This document shows, piece by piece, positions 27,234 to 35,472 of a stretch of 64,000 nucleotides of DNA (position 1 is the stretch's first letter; each line of letters starts with the position of its first letter). The position numbers were made by a program, and so were the translations under genes. Location: assembly GCF_035712445.1 (NCBI RefSeq), contig NZ_DASTAT010000111.1:16433-80432 (forward strand), given 5' to 3'. Below the pieces are notes generated by a model. That model was not told where the DNA came from. It searched no databases and saw only the letters and a program-made list of their open reading frames with translations. This DNA is from Oligoflexus sp. (GTDB lineage Bacteria > Bdellovibrionota_B > Oligoflexia > Oligoflexales > Oligoflexaceae).

Positions 27234-27307
27234 GGGCCTTGCCAGACAGGCGTCTCCAAGGATACAATAAAAACAAATTTATCCTTTGCATCGCCAGGAG
27301 ATTTTGC

Positions 27308-28006
27308 ATGATAGCACGGTCCATCGCTTTGGCCTTTGTTAGCCTTCTGTTATGGCAAGAGCCGGTCAGCGCCGGCGTGAAGGAATGGCAAAACATGGGC
27401 TGGCAGAAAATCAATGAAGAGGACGGCATTACCGTTTTCCGCAAGTCCTTCCCCGACAGCGAGGTCAAAGGCGTCGGCGGAGAATGCATCATCAATGCAT
27501 CGGTCGGCAAGATCCTCTGGGTTTTGATGGATAATGAACACAAAGGGGATTGGGTCGATAAATTCAAAAGCACCAAGACCATCGAGACCCCTTCCGACCT
27601 CTCGAACATTCAGTATGCAGCGTTCTCGATGCCCTTTCCCGTCACCAACCGCGACTTCGTCTATCGCTATGATTTTTCCGTCGATGAAAGCATAAACGCG
27701 GTCATCGTCGATGTGAAATCGGTGGAGCATCCAAAGGCTCCCGCCAAGGATTCGATCGGCGTCCGCGGCGTGATACTGCATGGACGTTATGTGCTGCAGC
27801 CCAAAGGTCCGAACCAGACTTTCGTCAAAGCGGAATATCTGGCCGATCCCAAAGGGATCCTGCCGACCTGGGTGGTGAACATCGTTCAAAAGAACTGGCC
27901 GTACAAGACGCTCGCCGGCCTTAGAAAGCAGGTGAAAAAGTCGTTCGTTCAGGAGTGGGACATCTATAACAAGGTGATGAAGCCCAAAATGAAAGTGGCC
28001 CACTGA
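27308..28006 (+). CDS. secreted START-domain lipid-binding protein
   Basis: A 232-residue protein with a signal peptide (to about residue 22, VSAGV) followed by a START fold. The pattern runs from GWQKINEEDGITVFRKSFPDSEVKGVGGE through the FPVTNRDFVYRY turn to a long C-terminal helix. START domains hold a lipid or other hydrophobic ligand in a deep cavity. AGGAG lies seven bases before ATG 27308. The gene follows the TPR-methyltransferase gene by 74 bp in the same direction. Secreted START proteins in bacteria are uncharacterised; ligand unknown. Confidence 0.82.
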   Translation: MIARSIALAFVSLLLWQEPVSAGVKEWQNMGWQKINEEDGITVFRKSFPDSEVKGVGGECIINASVGKILWVLMDNEHKGDWVDKFKSTKTIETPSDLSNIQYAAFSMPFPVTNRDFVYRYDFSVDESINAVIVDVKSVEHPKAPAKDSIGVRGVILHGRYVLQPKGPNQTFVKAEYLADPKGILPTWVVNIVQKNWPYKTLAGLRKQVKKSFVQEWDIYNKVMKPKMKVAH

Positions 28007-28030
28007 AGCCGCCTTCCTTTGCCATCCAAT

Positions 28031-29746
28031 CTAGGCCGCATCCTTCCGTCTCGTCTCGTCCAGCACGAGGAACACAGGGATCCGGCCTTTGCCTTTGATA
28101 TCCCGCTCGCCCAAGGCCTGGATTTGAAAACGGCCTTCCAGTCGCTGAAGGGTTGCTTCGGTCACCTGAATTTTTCCGGGAATGCCGGATGACTCCATGC
28201 GGCTTGCGGTATTGACCGTATCACCCCAAAGATCATAGAGAAACTTTTTGGTCCCGATCACGCCGGCCACGACAGGCCCGGTATTGATGCCGATGCGCAC
28301 CTGCAGTCGCTGTCCACGCGTGCGGCTGATATCCTCCAGAACGGCGAGCATGTCGAGGGCCATGCGTGTGACTGCTTCTGCGTGATCCTCTCTTTTTTCC
28401 GGCAGGCCGCCCACCACCATATAGGCATCACCAATCGTCTTGATCTTCTCGAGTCCATGTTTTTCTGCAAGGTGATCAAAGGCGGAAAACACTTCATTCA
28501 GCATATTGACCAGATATTCGGGGCTGACCTGGGTCGACATCGTCGTAAAGTCGACGATATCAGCGAAAAGGATTGTCACCTCCGCGTAGCTCTCGGCGAT
28601 GACCCCGGAACTCTCTTTGAGTCGGGTGGCAATGGCATCCGGCAGCACGTTATGCAGCAGGCGTTCGGACTTGCCCTTTTCGCGCTCCAGGAGCACATGA
28701 AGGTCCTCATGCGTCGTCAGCATGCGATTGATCGCAACGGAAAGCTGGCCGATCTCGTCCTGGCCGCTGCCTGTGATGCGGCGGCTCAGATCCTGACCTT
28801 CACCCAGCGCCACGACTTCCGCGGACAGGCGCGACATGCGGGCCAGAACAAAGCGCTCCAGAAGCCAAAGGATCATGACCGAGAATACGCTGGCGCAAAT
28901 CACGACAGCGGAAATCAGATAATAAAGACTCTTCTGCCCTTGCATAAATATGGTTCGCGGCAAAACCAGCATCATGTAGAGAGCAGGCTGACCATCCAGG
29001 TCATGGATGAGTTCAATAGCCAAAAGCTCCTTGTCATTCATCGGCCGCATGGCCCTTGCATGATCCGTCTTCAGTCCCTTTGTGAGTTCCTGCTCAAGGC
29101 CATCCAGTTGGGCCTGCGAGAGCGGCTGCCAGCGCAGGTTCAAACGCGTCTGCTCGGCCAGAAGCCTGTTCTCTTGACCGGAAAGAAGGCGGCCCGTGAC
29201 CATGAGGCCTTGCGAGGGGCCGCTCAGATTACTCTGAAGGATCTCGCGAGCCACAATCATCATCACACCTTCCGGGACCTGCAAAAGTCCACGGACCGCG
29301 GCTTTATCCGTCTCGGGTTTCAGCCGCGGAAGGCGCGATTCGATGGCTTTTTTCCAGGCCTCGGGAACGTCCATGGAGGCCTTGGCATCCAGATCGAAAG
29401 CGCCCGCATAGACGTTCTTCCCTTCAGGATTAAAAAGGAGGAGCAGGTTCCAGCGGGTGTTGCTGAACGTCGAGTCGACCAGATTCACATCCGCGAAGGC
29501 CCTATCTTTGGTAATCATGTAGCGATAGAGATCATCCCAATAGCTGTAATCCTGGGTCGTTCGATCCATGTGATCGAGCGAACCCATGAAGGCATTCACG
29601 CCGCGATCGAGATTCTGCAGGGCATCCTGCTCTTCAATCTGCCGATAGCTTTCCAAAAGGATGGAGCGAAGGCTGACCGTCAGCACCAGAAGGAGGGTGG
29701 TCAGGGTCATTGCCGTAATTAAGAGCGTTTTCAATCGTAAAGACAT
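28031..29746 (-). CDS. adenylate/guanylate cyclase with CHASE4 sensor and HAMP
   Basis: The 571-residue product has a first membrane helix (residues 8-30), a periplasmic CHASE4-like sensor (about 50-275), a second helix, a HAMP linker (about 310-360) and a class III cyclase domain. The cyclase has the metal-binding VTILFADIVDFTTMS, EKIKTIGDAYMVVGG with the purine-specifying Lys, and DLWGDTVNTASRMES with Asp and the Asn/Arg pair. The Lys...Asp pair favours ATP, hence cAMP. It turns an outside signal into a second messenger. The gene is monocistronic and converges with the START gene. Confidence 0.9.
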   Translation of the reverse strand: MSLRLKTLLITAMTLTTLLLVLTVSLRSILLESYRQIEEQDALQNLDRGVNAFMGSLDHMDRTTQDYSYWDDLYRYMITKDRAFADVNLVDSTFSNTRWNLLLLFNPEGKNVYAGAFDLDAKASMDVPEAWKKAIESRLPRLKPETDKAAVRGLLQVPEGVMMIVAREILQSNLSGPSQGLMVTGRLLSGQENRLLAEQTRLNLRWQPLSQAQLDGLEQELTKGLKTDHARAMRPMNDKELLAIELIHDLDGQPALYMMLVLPRTIFMQGQKSLYYLISAVVICASVFSVMILWLLERFVLARMSRLSAEVVALGEGQDLSRRITGSGQDEIGQLSVAINRMLTTHEDLHVLLEREKGKSERLLHNVLPDAIATRLKESSGVIAESYAEVTILFADIVDFTTMSTQVSPEYLVNMLNEVFSAFDHLAEKHGLEKIKTIGDAYMVVGGLPEKREDHAEAVTRMALDMLAVLEDISRTRGQRLQVRIGINTGPVVAGVIGTKKFLYDLWGDTVNTASRMESSGIPGKIQVTEATLQRLEGRFQIQALGERDIKGKGRIPVFLVLDETRRKDAA

Positions 29747-29882
29747 TGGGTACCACGCCTTGGTTTTTCGATAAAAAACCCGATCGGCTAAATTTCAAAG
29801 GACTGAAAGACAAAAGTATTACGCGGGTGAATGATTTCAAATTTCCAAATCACGAGGAGGATTTGCGGGGAAGGAAAAGGCG

Positions 29883-29910
29883 GAAAATCCCCCGACCAGG
29901 GCCGGGGGAA
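29883..29910 (-). terminator. rho-independent terminator after the Spo0M-family gene
   Basis: Seven bases past the stop at 29917, a GC-rich stem (TCCCCCG and CGGGGGA, arms 29888-29894 and 29903-29909) is followed on the minus strand by ATTTTC. It fits an intrinsic terminator read leftward. Confidence 0.75.
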
Positions 29911-29916
29911 GCAAAC

Positions 29917-30681
29917 TTAGACCTGCAGAGTATGCTGAATCAGACGTTCGAAGTCGGTTCGATCGGCCTCATCGTAAGCCACGCGGAAGAATCGGATCTG
30001 ATCATCATGTCCCCCGAACATGGAGCGAAAACCCCGCGCCCGACGGTCCACTTCAAAGATCACATCCATATCATAGGCACGATTGATAAAGGTCACTTCC
30101 ACTTCTTCGAGGCGCCCGAAGTAATCCGATCCCGGATAGAATTCGATCTCCTGGAAGAAAGGCAGGCGCGCGCCTTGAATCTGACCATATTCGACATCCA
30201 CCTTATGCAGGCGGAAACCGAGCCGTCTCATGGCATCCAGCACGTGCTGCTGGGCCGGGAGCGGACTGATCCAAAGGGGATCTTTGTCACCGGAGTCCAC
30301 GGCATTGGCAAGATGCACATGGGTCCTTAAATAAATCGACACAGGAACGTCATAGCCGTAGACGCGATTCAAAGGAGCGTCCCAGGGAACACGCACTTCA
30401 AAGGGAATTTCCAGAGTCTGACCCGCCTTGATCTTCAGAGCAGGGGCCACGGTCTCGACACCGATCACCACATTCTGCTGGGTTTCACCATCACCGACTT
30501 CCTGCTTCGCATAGGTTTCCAGCGCGATGTCGATGCGTTCGATCGCCTGGTCCACAGACCCACCTTGCAGGTTGACCGTGCCGCGCATCAATCCGCCTGG
30601 TGAAAGATTAGGGTTGGAAATTTTTGTATCAACCTTGGCGCCACCAATACCAACAGATGCCAGGATGCGACCGAAGACCAT
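29917..30681 (-). CDS. sporulation protein Spo0M family (arrestin-like)
   Basis: The 254-residue product matches the Spo0M family across its length. Its beta-sandwich N-terminal half carries LSPGGLMRGTVNLQGGSVDQAIERIDIALET, its second half has FEVRVPWDAPL and YGYDVPVSIYLRTHVHLANAVDSGDKDPL, and a C-terminal FGGHDDQIRFF segment follows. Spo0M has an arrestin-like fold and in Bacillus affects sporulation and cell physiology; in Gram-negatives its role is unknown, so the name does not imply spores. It stands alone, with a terminator right after it. Confidence 0.88.
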   Translation of the reverse strand: MVFGRILASVGIGGAKVDTKISNPNLSPGGLMRGTVNLQGGSVDQAIERIDIALETYAKQEVGDGETQQNVVIGVETVAPALKIKAGQTLEIPFEVRVPWDAPLNRVYGYDVPVSIYLRTHVHLANAVDSGDKDPLWISPLPAQQHVLDAMRRLGFRLHKVDVEYGQIQGARLPFFQEIEFYPGSDYFGRLEEVEVTFINRAYDMDVIFEVDRRARGFRSMFGGHDDQIRFFRVAYDEADRTDFERLIQHTLQV

Positions 30682-30843
30682 GTGTGTTTCCTCCAGAATG
30701 CTTGAGCGGGTTCGACAAGCTCGCGACTCAATCCATGAGCCAGCTCGACAACATCCCTAATAAACTACGTCTGGAGATATAAATCAAAACGATTGATTTG
30801 AAGTGAATCTTCGCTTTTTGTTATATGTTGAAAAGTCTACATA

Positions 30844-32397
30844 CTACTTCTGATTCCGTCGTTTCTTCAGCTGCAGGACATAAAGCGACGGCTCCGGCAT
30901 CATCTGACCGGCGCTTTGAATGCTATCCTCGGCCCCGGTGTTCAGCGCGACGGCCCTGGCCTTGGGGAAGCTTTCATCGAGCTTATAGTAAAGCTTGATG
31001 CCCGGCTCACTGCCGAACACATAGCCGGTCCCGGTGTTGTAGGAATTCACAAAACCGCTGCCTTTCACATTCCAGATGACGTTCAAGGTTCCCGTCGGCC
31101 CGACGTTATTCGACTTATCCTGTCGATTGCCTATTTCAAGGCCATCATCCAGTTCGATCAGATCGAAAAGATTCGCGATGGCCAGGGATTCGTGGGTATC
31201 CACAGGTCCAACCGAGCAGTTATTCGCAAGATCCGCTTCCAGGGTGCTGCAGATACGCCCACCGCTGCTCCTGAACTTATGCACGACGTTTCCGCTGTTT
31301 GCAAAACGTCCGACAAAGGTCAGATTATGACGCCCGGCCGTACCCGAGGAGTTTTTGATCAAAACTTCATTGGAGCCCGCCACCATGAAAAGATAACCGC
31401 TGCCTCCTGGACCACGGTTCTGGGTATGGGCCATATGCACATTATCGACGGTGACTCGATAACTCTTCCGAATGACAAGGCCGTGACTCAGGAGATGATG
31501 CACCTTCCCTTCGACGGGAAAACTGCTGACATTACGCACATAACAATCGCGGCACTGCACCATCAGAAGAGGCGAGGAGCCAGGCTTCGCTTCCCAGGCT
31601 TGGGTGACGCTCTCGGCTGCGTTATGCACGCCGATGCCTTCCAGGCCCAATTCCGAACTCGATCGTGTCAGGCGCTTCAGCTCAGCCTGATCCCTGATTT
31701 TAACCGGATAACGCAGGGGCGTATCCAGCGTCACCTTCTGACCATCAAGGGCTGTGACCTGTCGCCGAAAGATTTCAAACGAATTTCCGAGCTGTCCGTC
31801 CCACCAGGGCGAGGCCTGATGCTCGGCTATGAATTCCGGGCTCAGCTTAAAGGTCACGACGATATCATCACCGATCTTAAGCCCCGTGCTATTCGTAACC
31901 GTGAGAGTTCGATCGCCGATCGCAGCATCCGCGCTCAGCTTCCACGATCCATCCGCAGGCGACTGCGTCCCTGTGAATTCACCGAGCATAAGCTTCGCGT
32001 CAGGATTGGTAAAAATAAGACGGGTTTTATCCGCACCGGCCCCCTGCAAAAGAATATTCCGCCCTATGATCTGGACGGTTTGATCCAGGCGATAAGTGCC
32101 CTCGGGGATACGCAGCTTCATCGAGACACCTTTGGACATGGCCGCGGCAAAAGCCTTTTGAAAGGCCGGGGATGCATCCTCACGCCCATCATGCGGCGCT
32201 TCGATCACCTGCTCTTCGGCAAAACTCGCGGAGGCAATCACCCCAAGACCCTGACGATAGCCGGCATAGGAAAAGTCCTGCAGTTCAGCTTCCGGGCTGG
32301 CTTTGTCCATCAGCTCGCTGTCGGGTTGATTTTGGACACATTGCGTCAGAAGACATGCCAAACCCAAAAGGGCGGGAAAGCGGCAGAACCACATCAT
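30844..32397 (-). CDS. pectate-lyase-superfamily lipoprotein (right-handed beta-helix)
   Basis: A 517-residue lipoprotein with lipobox LLTQC near residue 20. A pectate-lyase-3-like opening (DGREDASPAFQKAFAAAMSKGVSMKLRIPEGTYRLDQTVQI) is followed by irregular short beta repeats typical of a right-handed beta-helix (LLQGAGADKTRLIF, YVRNVSSFPVEG, VTVDNVHMAHT). Members are glycosidases or lyases acting on polysaccharides. I chose ATG 32397, the first of two adjacent ATGs, with GGAG before it. The catalytic residues cannot be fixed by eye. It is probably anchored to the outer membrane and acts on an external glycan. Confidence 0.7.
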   Translation of the reverse strand: MMWFCRFPALLGLACLLTQCVQNQPDSELMDKASPEAELQDFSYAGYRQGLGVIASASFAEEQVIEAPHDGREDASPAFQKAFAAAMSKGVSMKLRIPEGTYRLDQTVQIIGRNILLQGAGADKTRLIFTNPDAKLMLGEFTGTQSPADGSWKLSADAAIGDRTLTVTNSTGLKIGDDIVVTFKLSPEFIAEHQASPWWDGQLGNSFEIFRRQVTALDGQKVTLDTPLRYPVKIRDQAELKRLTRSSSELGLEGIGVHNAAESVTQAWEAKPGSSPLLMVQCRDCYVRNVSSFPVEGKVHHLLSHGLVIRKSYRVTVDNVHMAHTQNRGPGGSGYLFMVAGSNEVLIKNSSGTAGRHNLTFVGRFANSGNVVHKFRSSGGRICSTLEADLANNCSVGPVDTHESLAIANLFDLIELDDGLEIGNRQDKSNNVGPTGTLNVIWNVKGSGFVNSYNTGTGYVFGSEPGIKLYYKLDESFPKARAVALNTGAEDSIQSAGQMMPEPSLYVLQLKKRRNQK

Positions 32398-32492
32398 TTT
32401 CTGCTCCACATCAAAAAGAGAAAGGATCAGTCGACAGCAAATAGGTCCCGGAACCACCTGGCATTTGCAAAGCCTATTCCAGGCGATTCAGG

Positions 32493-33032
32493 CTAAAAAT
32501 GGCCGCTGACACCGATCTTGGGATAAAAAAGCCATTCCTTTTCGATGGTCACAGATCCGACTTCAATTCGATCCGAATCTCCCTTCCAATAGCGGGCACC
32601 GAAACCGATTTCCCAAAAGACTCCCTTGCGATTCCACTGCAAGGACGGCTCGATCGCAACAGAGGACATCGACGTGTCGGTGCTTTCGCTTTCCATAAAG
32701 GCCAGAGTATAGAGCCCGGTCTTGATCAGGGCCGCATAGGAGGGCGTCGCATACACTGTGGATACCAGGAAAAAACCATATTCCGGCGCCAGTCCACTCA
32801 TCCCTTTAAAGGAATAAAGTCCGCCGTCCAAACCAATCTTGGAAACCAGCGAGGGAATCCCCATGTTCATGACATAGGCTGCACCAAAGCGAATGCCAGG
32901 CGCTTCCTGCTTCAAGGCTTCCAGCCCCAGCTCAATCCATTGATCCTGGGCAGGAGGCATAAATGTTTCAGCGGAAACCCGGCCCGAAAATCCAGCAGCC
33001 AGGAAGACAAGAGGGATAAAAAAGTATTTCAT
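32493..33032 (-). CDS. hypothetical exported outer-membrane-like protein
   Basis: A product of about 179 residues with a signal peptide (ending near VSAET) and alternating hydrophobic strands (SKIGLDGGLYSF, YGFFLVSTVYATPSY, WEIGFGARYW), ending in Phe (GVSGHF). This composition and the terminal Phe fit a small outer-membrane beta-barrel of about eight strands. A GTG nine bases upstream is an alternative start. It lies between the lyase-like lipoprotein gene and the terminator of the SulP operon. No family recognised. Confidence 0.6.
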   Translation of the reverse strand: MKYFFIPLVFLAAGFSGRVSAETFMPPAQDQWIELGLEALKQEAPGIRFGAAYVMNMGIPSLVSKIGLDGGLYSFKGMSGLAPEYGFFLVSTVYATPSYAALIKTGLYTLAFMESESTDTSMSSVAIEPSLQWNRKGVFWEIGFGARYWKGDSDRIEVGSVTIEKEWLFYPKIGVSGHF

Positions 33033-33108
33033 AAGGTCCACTCAGGCAAATCGTTCATGGCAAAATCCGCGGGAAGTTTGCCACAGAAAAACGCGACTGG
33101 CGACCTGG

Positions 33109-33138
33109 AAAAAGGGCCCAGGCCAATCGCCTGGACCC
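33109..33138 (-). terminator. rho-independent terminator of the SulP-CA/SPFH operon
   Basis: Beyond the stop at 33151, a 10-bp stem (GGGCCCAGGC at 33114-33123 and GCCTGGACCC at 33129-33138, one G-U pair) with a five-base loop is followed on the minus strand by TTTTT. It is a good intrinsic terminator read leftward. Confidence 0.85.
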
Positions 33139-33150
33139 ATAGACCCTGGC

Positions 33151-33600
33151 TTACTTGGAGCCTTTTGTCCTGCTTTCTGACCCATCCTTGGTCGCGATGG
33201 GTGTTTTCATCGGGATTTTTCTGAGACGCGGCTGATCATCAAAGCGACTGAGGACCAGCGTGATCGCCTCACCCCAATCGGTCGCGAACGTTTCTGTGCG
33301 CTCGGCCCGTGATTTTTTCGTCACCGATTTGAGCACGCAGGTCCACGTTCCGGGATTGAGCCAAAGACCATCATTATAGAAACGGTCCCCCCAATCGTAG
33401 ATGATCTGTTCACCGGCTGCGAGCGTCTGTTCAGGCAGGACGATTTCCATCTCCAGAGCCGAGGTATTCCGGCAGGCGAGTGTCATCGCATCCTTGGCCT
33501 CATTGCGCAGAGTCCACTTCGTCGAGTGGGTCGAGGCCTGGGCCAGAGTTCCCACCGCAAGACCGATCACAGCGCTGATCATTCCCATCTTGGACATCAC
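33151..33600 (-). CDS. hypothetical secreted protein, last gene of the SulP-CA operon
   Basis: A 149-residue protein with a signal peptide (to about residue 22, AQAST) and a beta-rich mature domain: WTLRNEAKDAMTLACRNTSALEMEIVLPEQ, then WLNPGTWTC with a second Cys, probably one disulfide. The tail is basic. It starts 20 bp after the second SPFH gene and is followed by a strong terminator, so it belongs to the same operon as the SulP-carbonic anhydrase fusion. No family recognised; a periplasmic accessory role is a guess from position. Confidence 0.6.
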   Translation of the reverse strand: MMSKMGMISAVIGLAVGTLAQASTHSTKWTLRNEAKDAMTLACRNTSALEMEIVLPEQTLAAGEQIIYDWGDRFYNDGLWLNPGTWTCVLKSVTKKSRAERTETFATDWGEAITLVLSRFDDQPRLRKIPMKTPIATKDGSESRTKGSK

Positions 33601-33620
33601 GTTTTCCTTAAGTCACGGAG

Positions 33621-34556
33621 TTAACTTTGTCGACCATCCCGATCCGCGGCATGCATGGCCGTCTGGCGGCTGCCGTGAATGGGAATATGTTCAAAGACAT
33701 TCGGTACGGCCATGGCCGCATCCAGAGCTTTCATCTCCGAATCCGCGAAGCCACGGAAGGCGACCGTGCGCTGCGGTTTCATCAGCGAAAGCTCATAGAG
33801 TTCGCGATAGGCGAAAAGAAGTTCCTGATTCTTGCTCAGCCTATGATAGGCATTGCCGACCGCCAGCGCATACTGTCCCTGGGCTTCAGCGACCAGAGCC
33901 GCGATCTTTGCCGACGTCTCAGCTTCCAGCTGCGCCGCTTCCAATCGACCTGCCTCTTCTATATCCGCACGCGCCTTATCCAGCCGCGCCGCCACCGTAT
34001 CAAAGAGCTGCTGCGCGACATCCGGCAAAAGACTGAGCTTACTGATGAAGACCAGCTCAATCTCAAGGCCCCAGCGCTGCGTCTCCTCGCGGATGTCCTC
34101 TTTCAGGATGCGGCCGAGTTCACTGCGATTGCTGAGGATCTGCTGGAATTCAAAGTTGCCGAGGATGGAGGCGGTGGAATTGGTCAGAAGACTTTGCAGC
34201 GCCGCCTCGAAATTTTCGACGCGGAACAAAGTATTCTCGGGCTTGACGATCGAGAGTTCGAGCCAAAGATCGATCACGACCGTGGTGCCGCTCCGATCGT
34301 TCACATGAATCTCGGCATAATGACGAAAATCCCGCTTCAGGGACAGGGTTTGCGCCTTCACCCAGGGCCATGCCTTGCCGGGATAAAAGGCCAGACCAGG
34401 CTGATCGAGTGTGCGCTTCCATTTCCCAAAGCCGGTGATGATGGTGGCGGTCCCATCCTCGACTTCAAGCGTGACCATGCGAAACAGGAAAACGGCCAAG
34501 GGGATCATGAAGAACCCGCCCAGAAAACCCAGAACTATTGCGAAATTGATGGTCAT
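33621..34556 (-). CDS. SPFH/band 7 membrane protein (second of a pair)
   Basis: The 311-residue product has one N-terminal membrane helix (residues 5-28), an SPFH/prohibitin domain (about 30-210, VEDGTATIITGFGKWKRTLDQPGLAFY) and a long Ala/Glu-rich coiled coil (about 190-255). Proteins of this kind assemble into ring-shaped cages that mark membrane microdomains or hold proteases, as HflK and HflC do. The ATG overlaps the stop of the first SPFH gene as ATGA, so a hetero-oligomer is likely. Position after the SulP-CA fusion suggests it organises that transporter. Confidence 0.85.
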   Translation of the reverse strand: MTINFAIVLGFLGGFFMIPLAVFLFRMVTLEVEDGTATIITGFGKWKRTLDQPGLAFYPGKAWPWVKAQTLSLKRDFRHYAEIHVNDRSGTTVVIDLWLELSIVKPENTLFRVENFEAALQSLLTNSTASILGNFEFQQILSNRSELGRILKEDIREETQRWGLEIELVFISKLSLLPDVAQQLFDTVAARLDKARADIEEAGRLEAAQLEAETSAKIAALVAEAQGQYALAVGNAYHRLSKNQELLFAYRELYELSLMKPQRTVAFRGFADSEMKALDAAMAVPNVFEHIPIHGSRQTAMHAADRDGRQS

Positions 34557-35458
34557 GACGGCCTCTTGATATAGGAAATACGGGAATCAGCCAATACCTC
34601 ACCACGGCGACGCTCGATGTAAAGATCCAGAGTTCCATTCCTCTGCAGATCGGCCAGCAGGCCCGCCATCGTTCCGATTTCATCCTCGACCGCGCGACCG
34701 CGCGACCGGGCAATCGCCAGCCCTTTGCGGGCCGCGAGGATGCGCTGCTCACATTCCGCTTCGGTTTGCGCGAGGAGTCTCTGCGCTTCACTTTGGGCGT
34801 TCATGACACTATTGAGCGATTGTGCCAGCTCTTCAGGCGGAAGAATATCCGTGAGATCCACACCATCGAAACGCACGCCGTAACGGTTGCCGATCTGCGC
34901 CCGGCAGAATTTTTGAATATGCTGATTCAAAAGCCGGCGTTCCCGGCGAATGGCCGCATAGGAACCCACGCGTACGGCCGGTAGATAGGACTCGGTCTTC
35001 AGCTCCTGGGCCCCTGCGACGTCCTTCTGATCGAAGTTCGCGATCTCATTGCGCAGAAGACAGGTAAAAAGACCTTTCACATGCTCGACCGGACGTTCCA
35101 TGGAAAAAAGATAGTGATGCAGATGGTCCAACTCCGGGGTCAGACGCAGTTTCGAATCGAGCCGCAGGATGGTCCCGTCCGAGGCCATGGCCGTTGTTCC
35201 GCCCTCTTCGCCGGAAAGATCTATCATTTGTTCCATCATCGAAACCTTACGCACACGCTGCCAGGGCCACTTCAAATGAAGCCCCGGTCCGAATGTTTTC
35301 AGCTGATCGCGTCCGGGTTCAGCCGGCATGACTTTGCCGAAGCTGATCAAGACTCCCAGGTGCCCTTCCTGAATCTGGAAGACGCTGCGACTTGCAAGGT
35401 AAATGAGATACAGCAGGAAACCACAAACCATACTGAACACGATTTCACCTGGCCACAC
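34553..35458 (-). CDS. SPFH/band 7 membrane protein, HflK/HflC-like (first of a pair)
   Basis: A 301-residue protein with an N-terminal helix (residues 7-27), an SPFH domain (RSVFQIQEGHLGVLISFGKVMPAEPG, then GPGLHLKWPWQRVRKVSMMEQ) and a coiled coil (about 215-270, LNSVMNAQSEAQRLLAQTEAECEQ). The NAQSEAQRLLAQ wording recalls HflC/HflK. The start is GTG 35458 with AAAAGGAG eight bases upstream. It lies 14 bp after the SulP-CA gene and overlaps the second SPFH gene. No ftsH or other hfl gene is nearby, so it is not a standard hfl locus. Confidence 0.87.
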   Translation of the reverse strand: MWPGEIVFSMVCGFLLYLIYLASRSVFQIQEGHLGVLISFGKVMPAEPGRDQLKTFGPGLHLKWPWQRVRKVSMMEQMIDLSGEEGGTTAMASDGTILRLDSKLRLTPELDHLHHYLFSMERPVEHVKGLFTCLLRNEIANFDQKDVAGAQELKTESYLPAVRVGSYAAIRRERRLLNQHIQKFCRAQIGNRYGVRFDGVDLTDILPPEELAQSLNSVMNAQSEAQRLLAQTEAECEQRILAARKGLAIARSRGRAVEDEIGTMAGLLADLQRNGTLDLYIERRRGEVLADSRISYIKRPS

Positions 35459-35472
35459 GATAAAAACTCCTT

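Noticed and set aside
30916-32496. Plus-strand open frame of 526 codons opposite the lyase-like lipoprotein gene
   Set aside because: Shadow of the minus-strand gene, which has a lipobox and beta-helix repeats.
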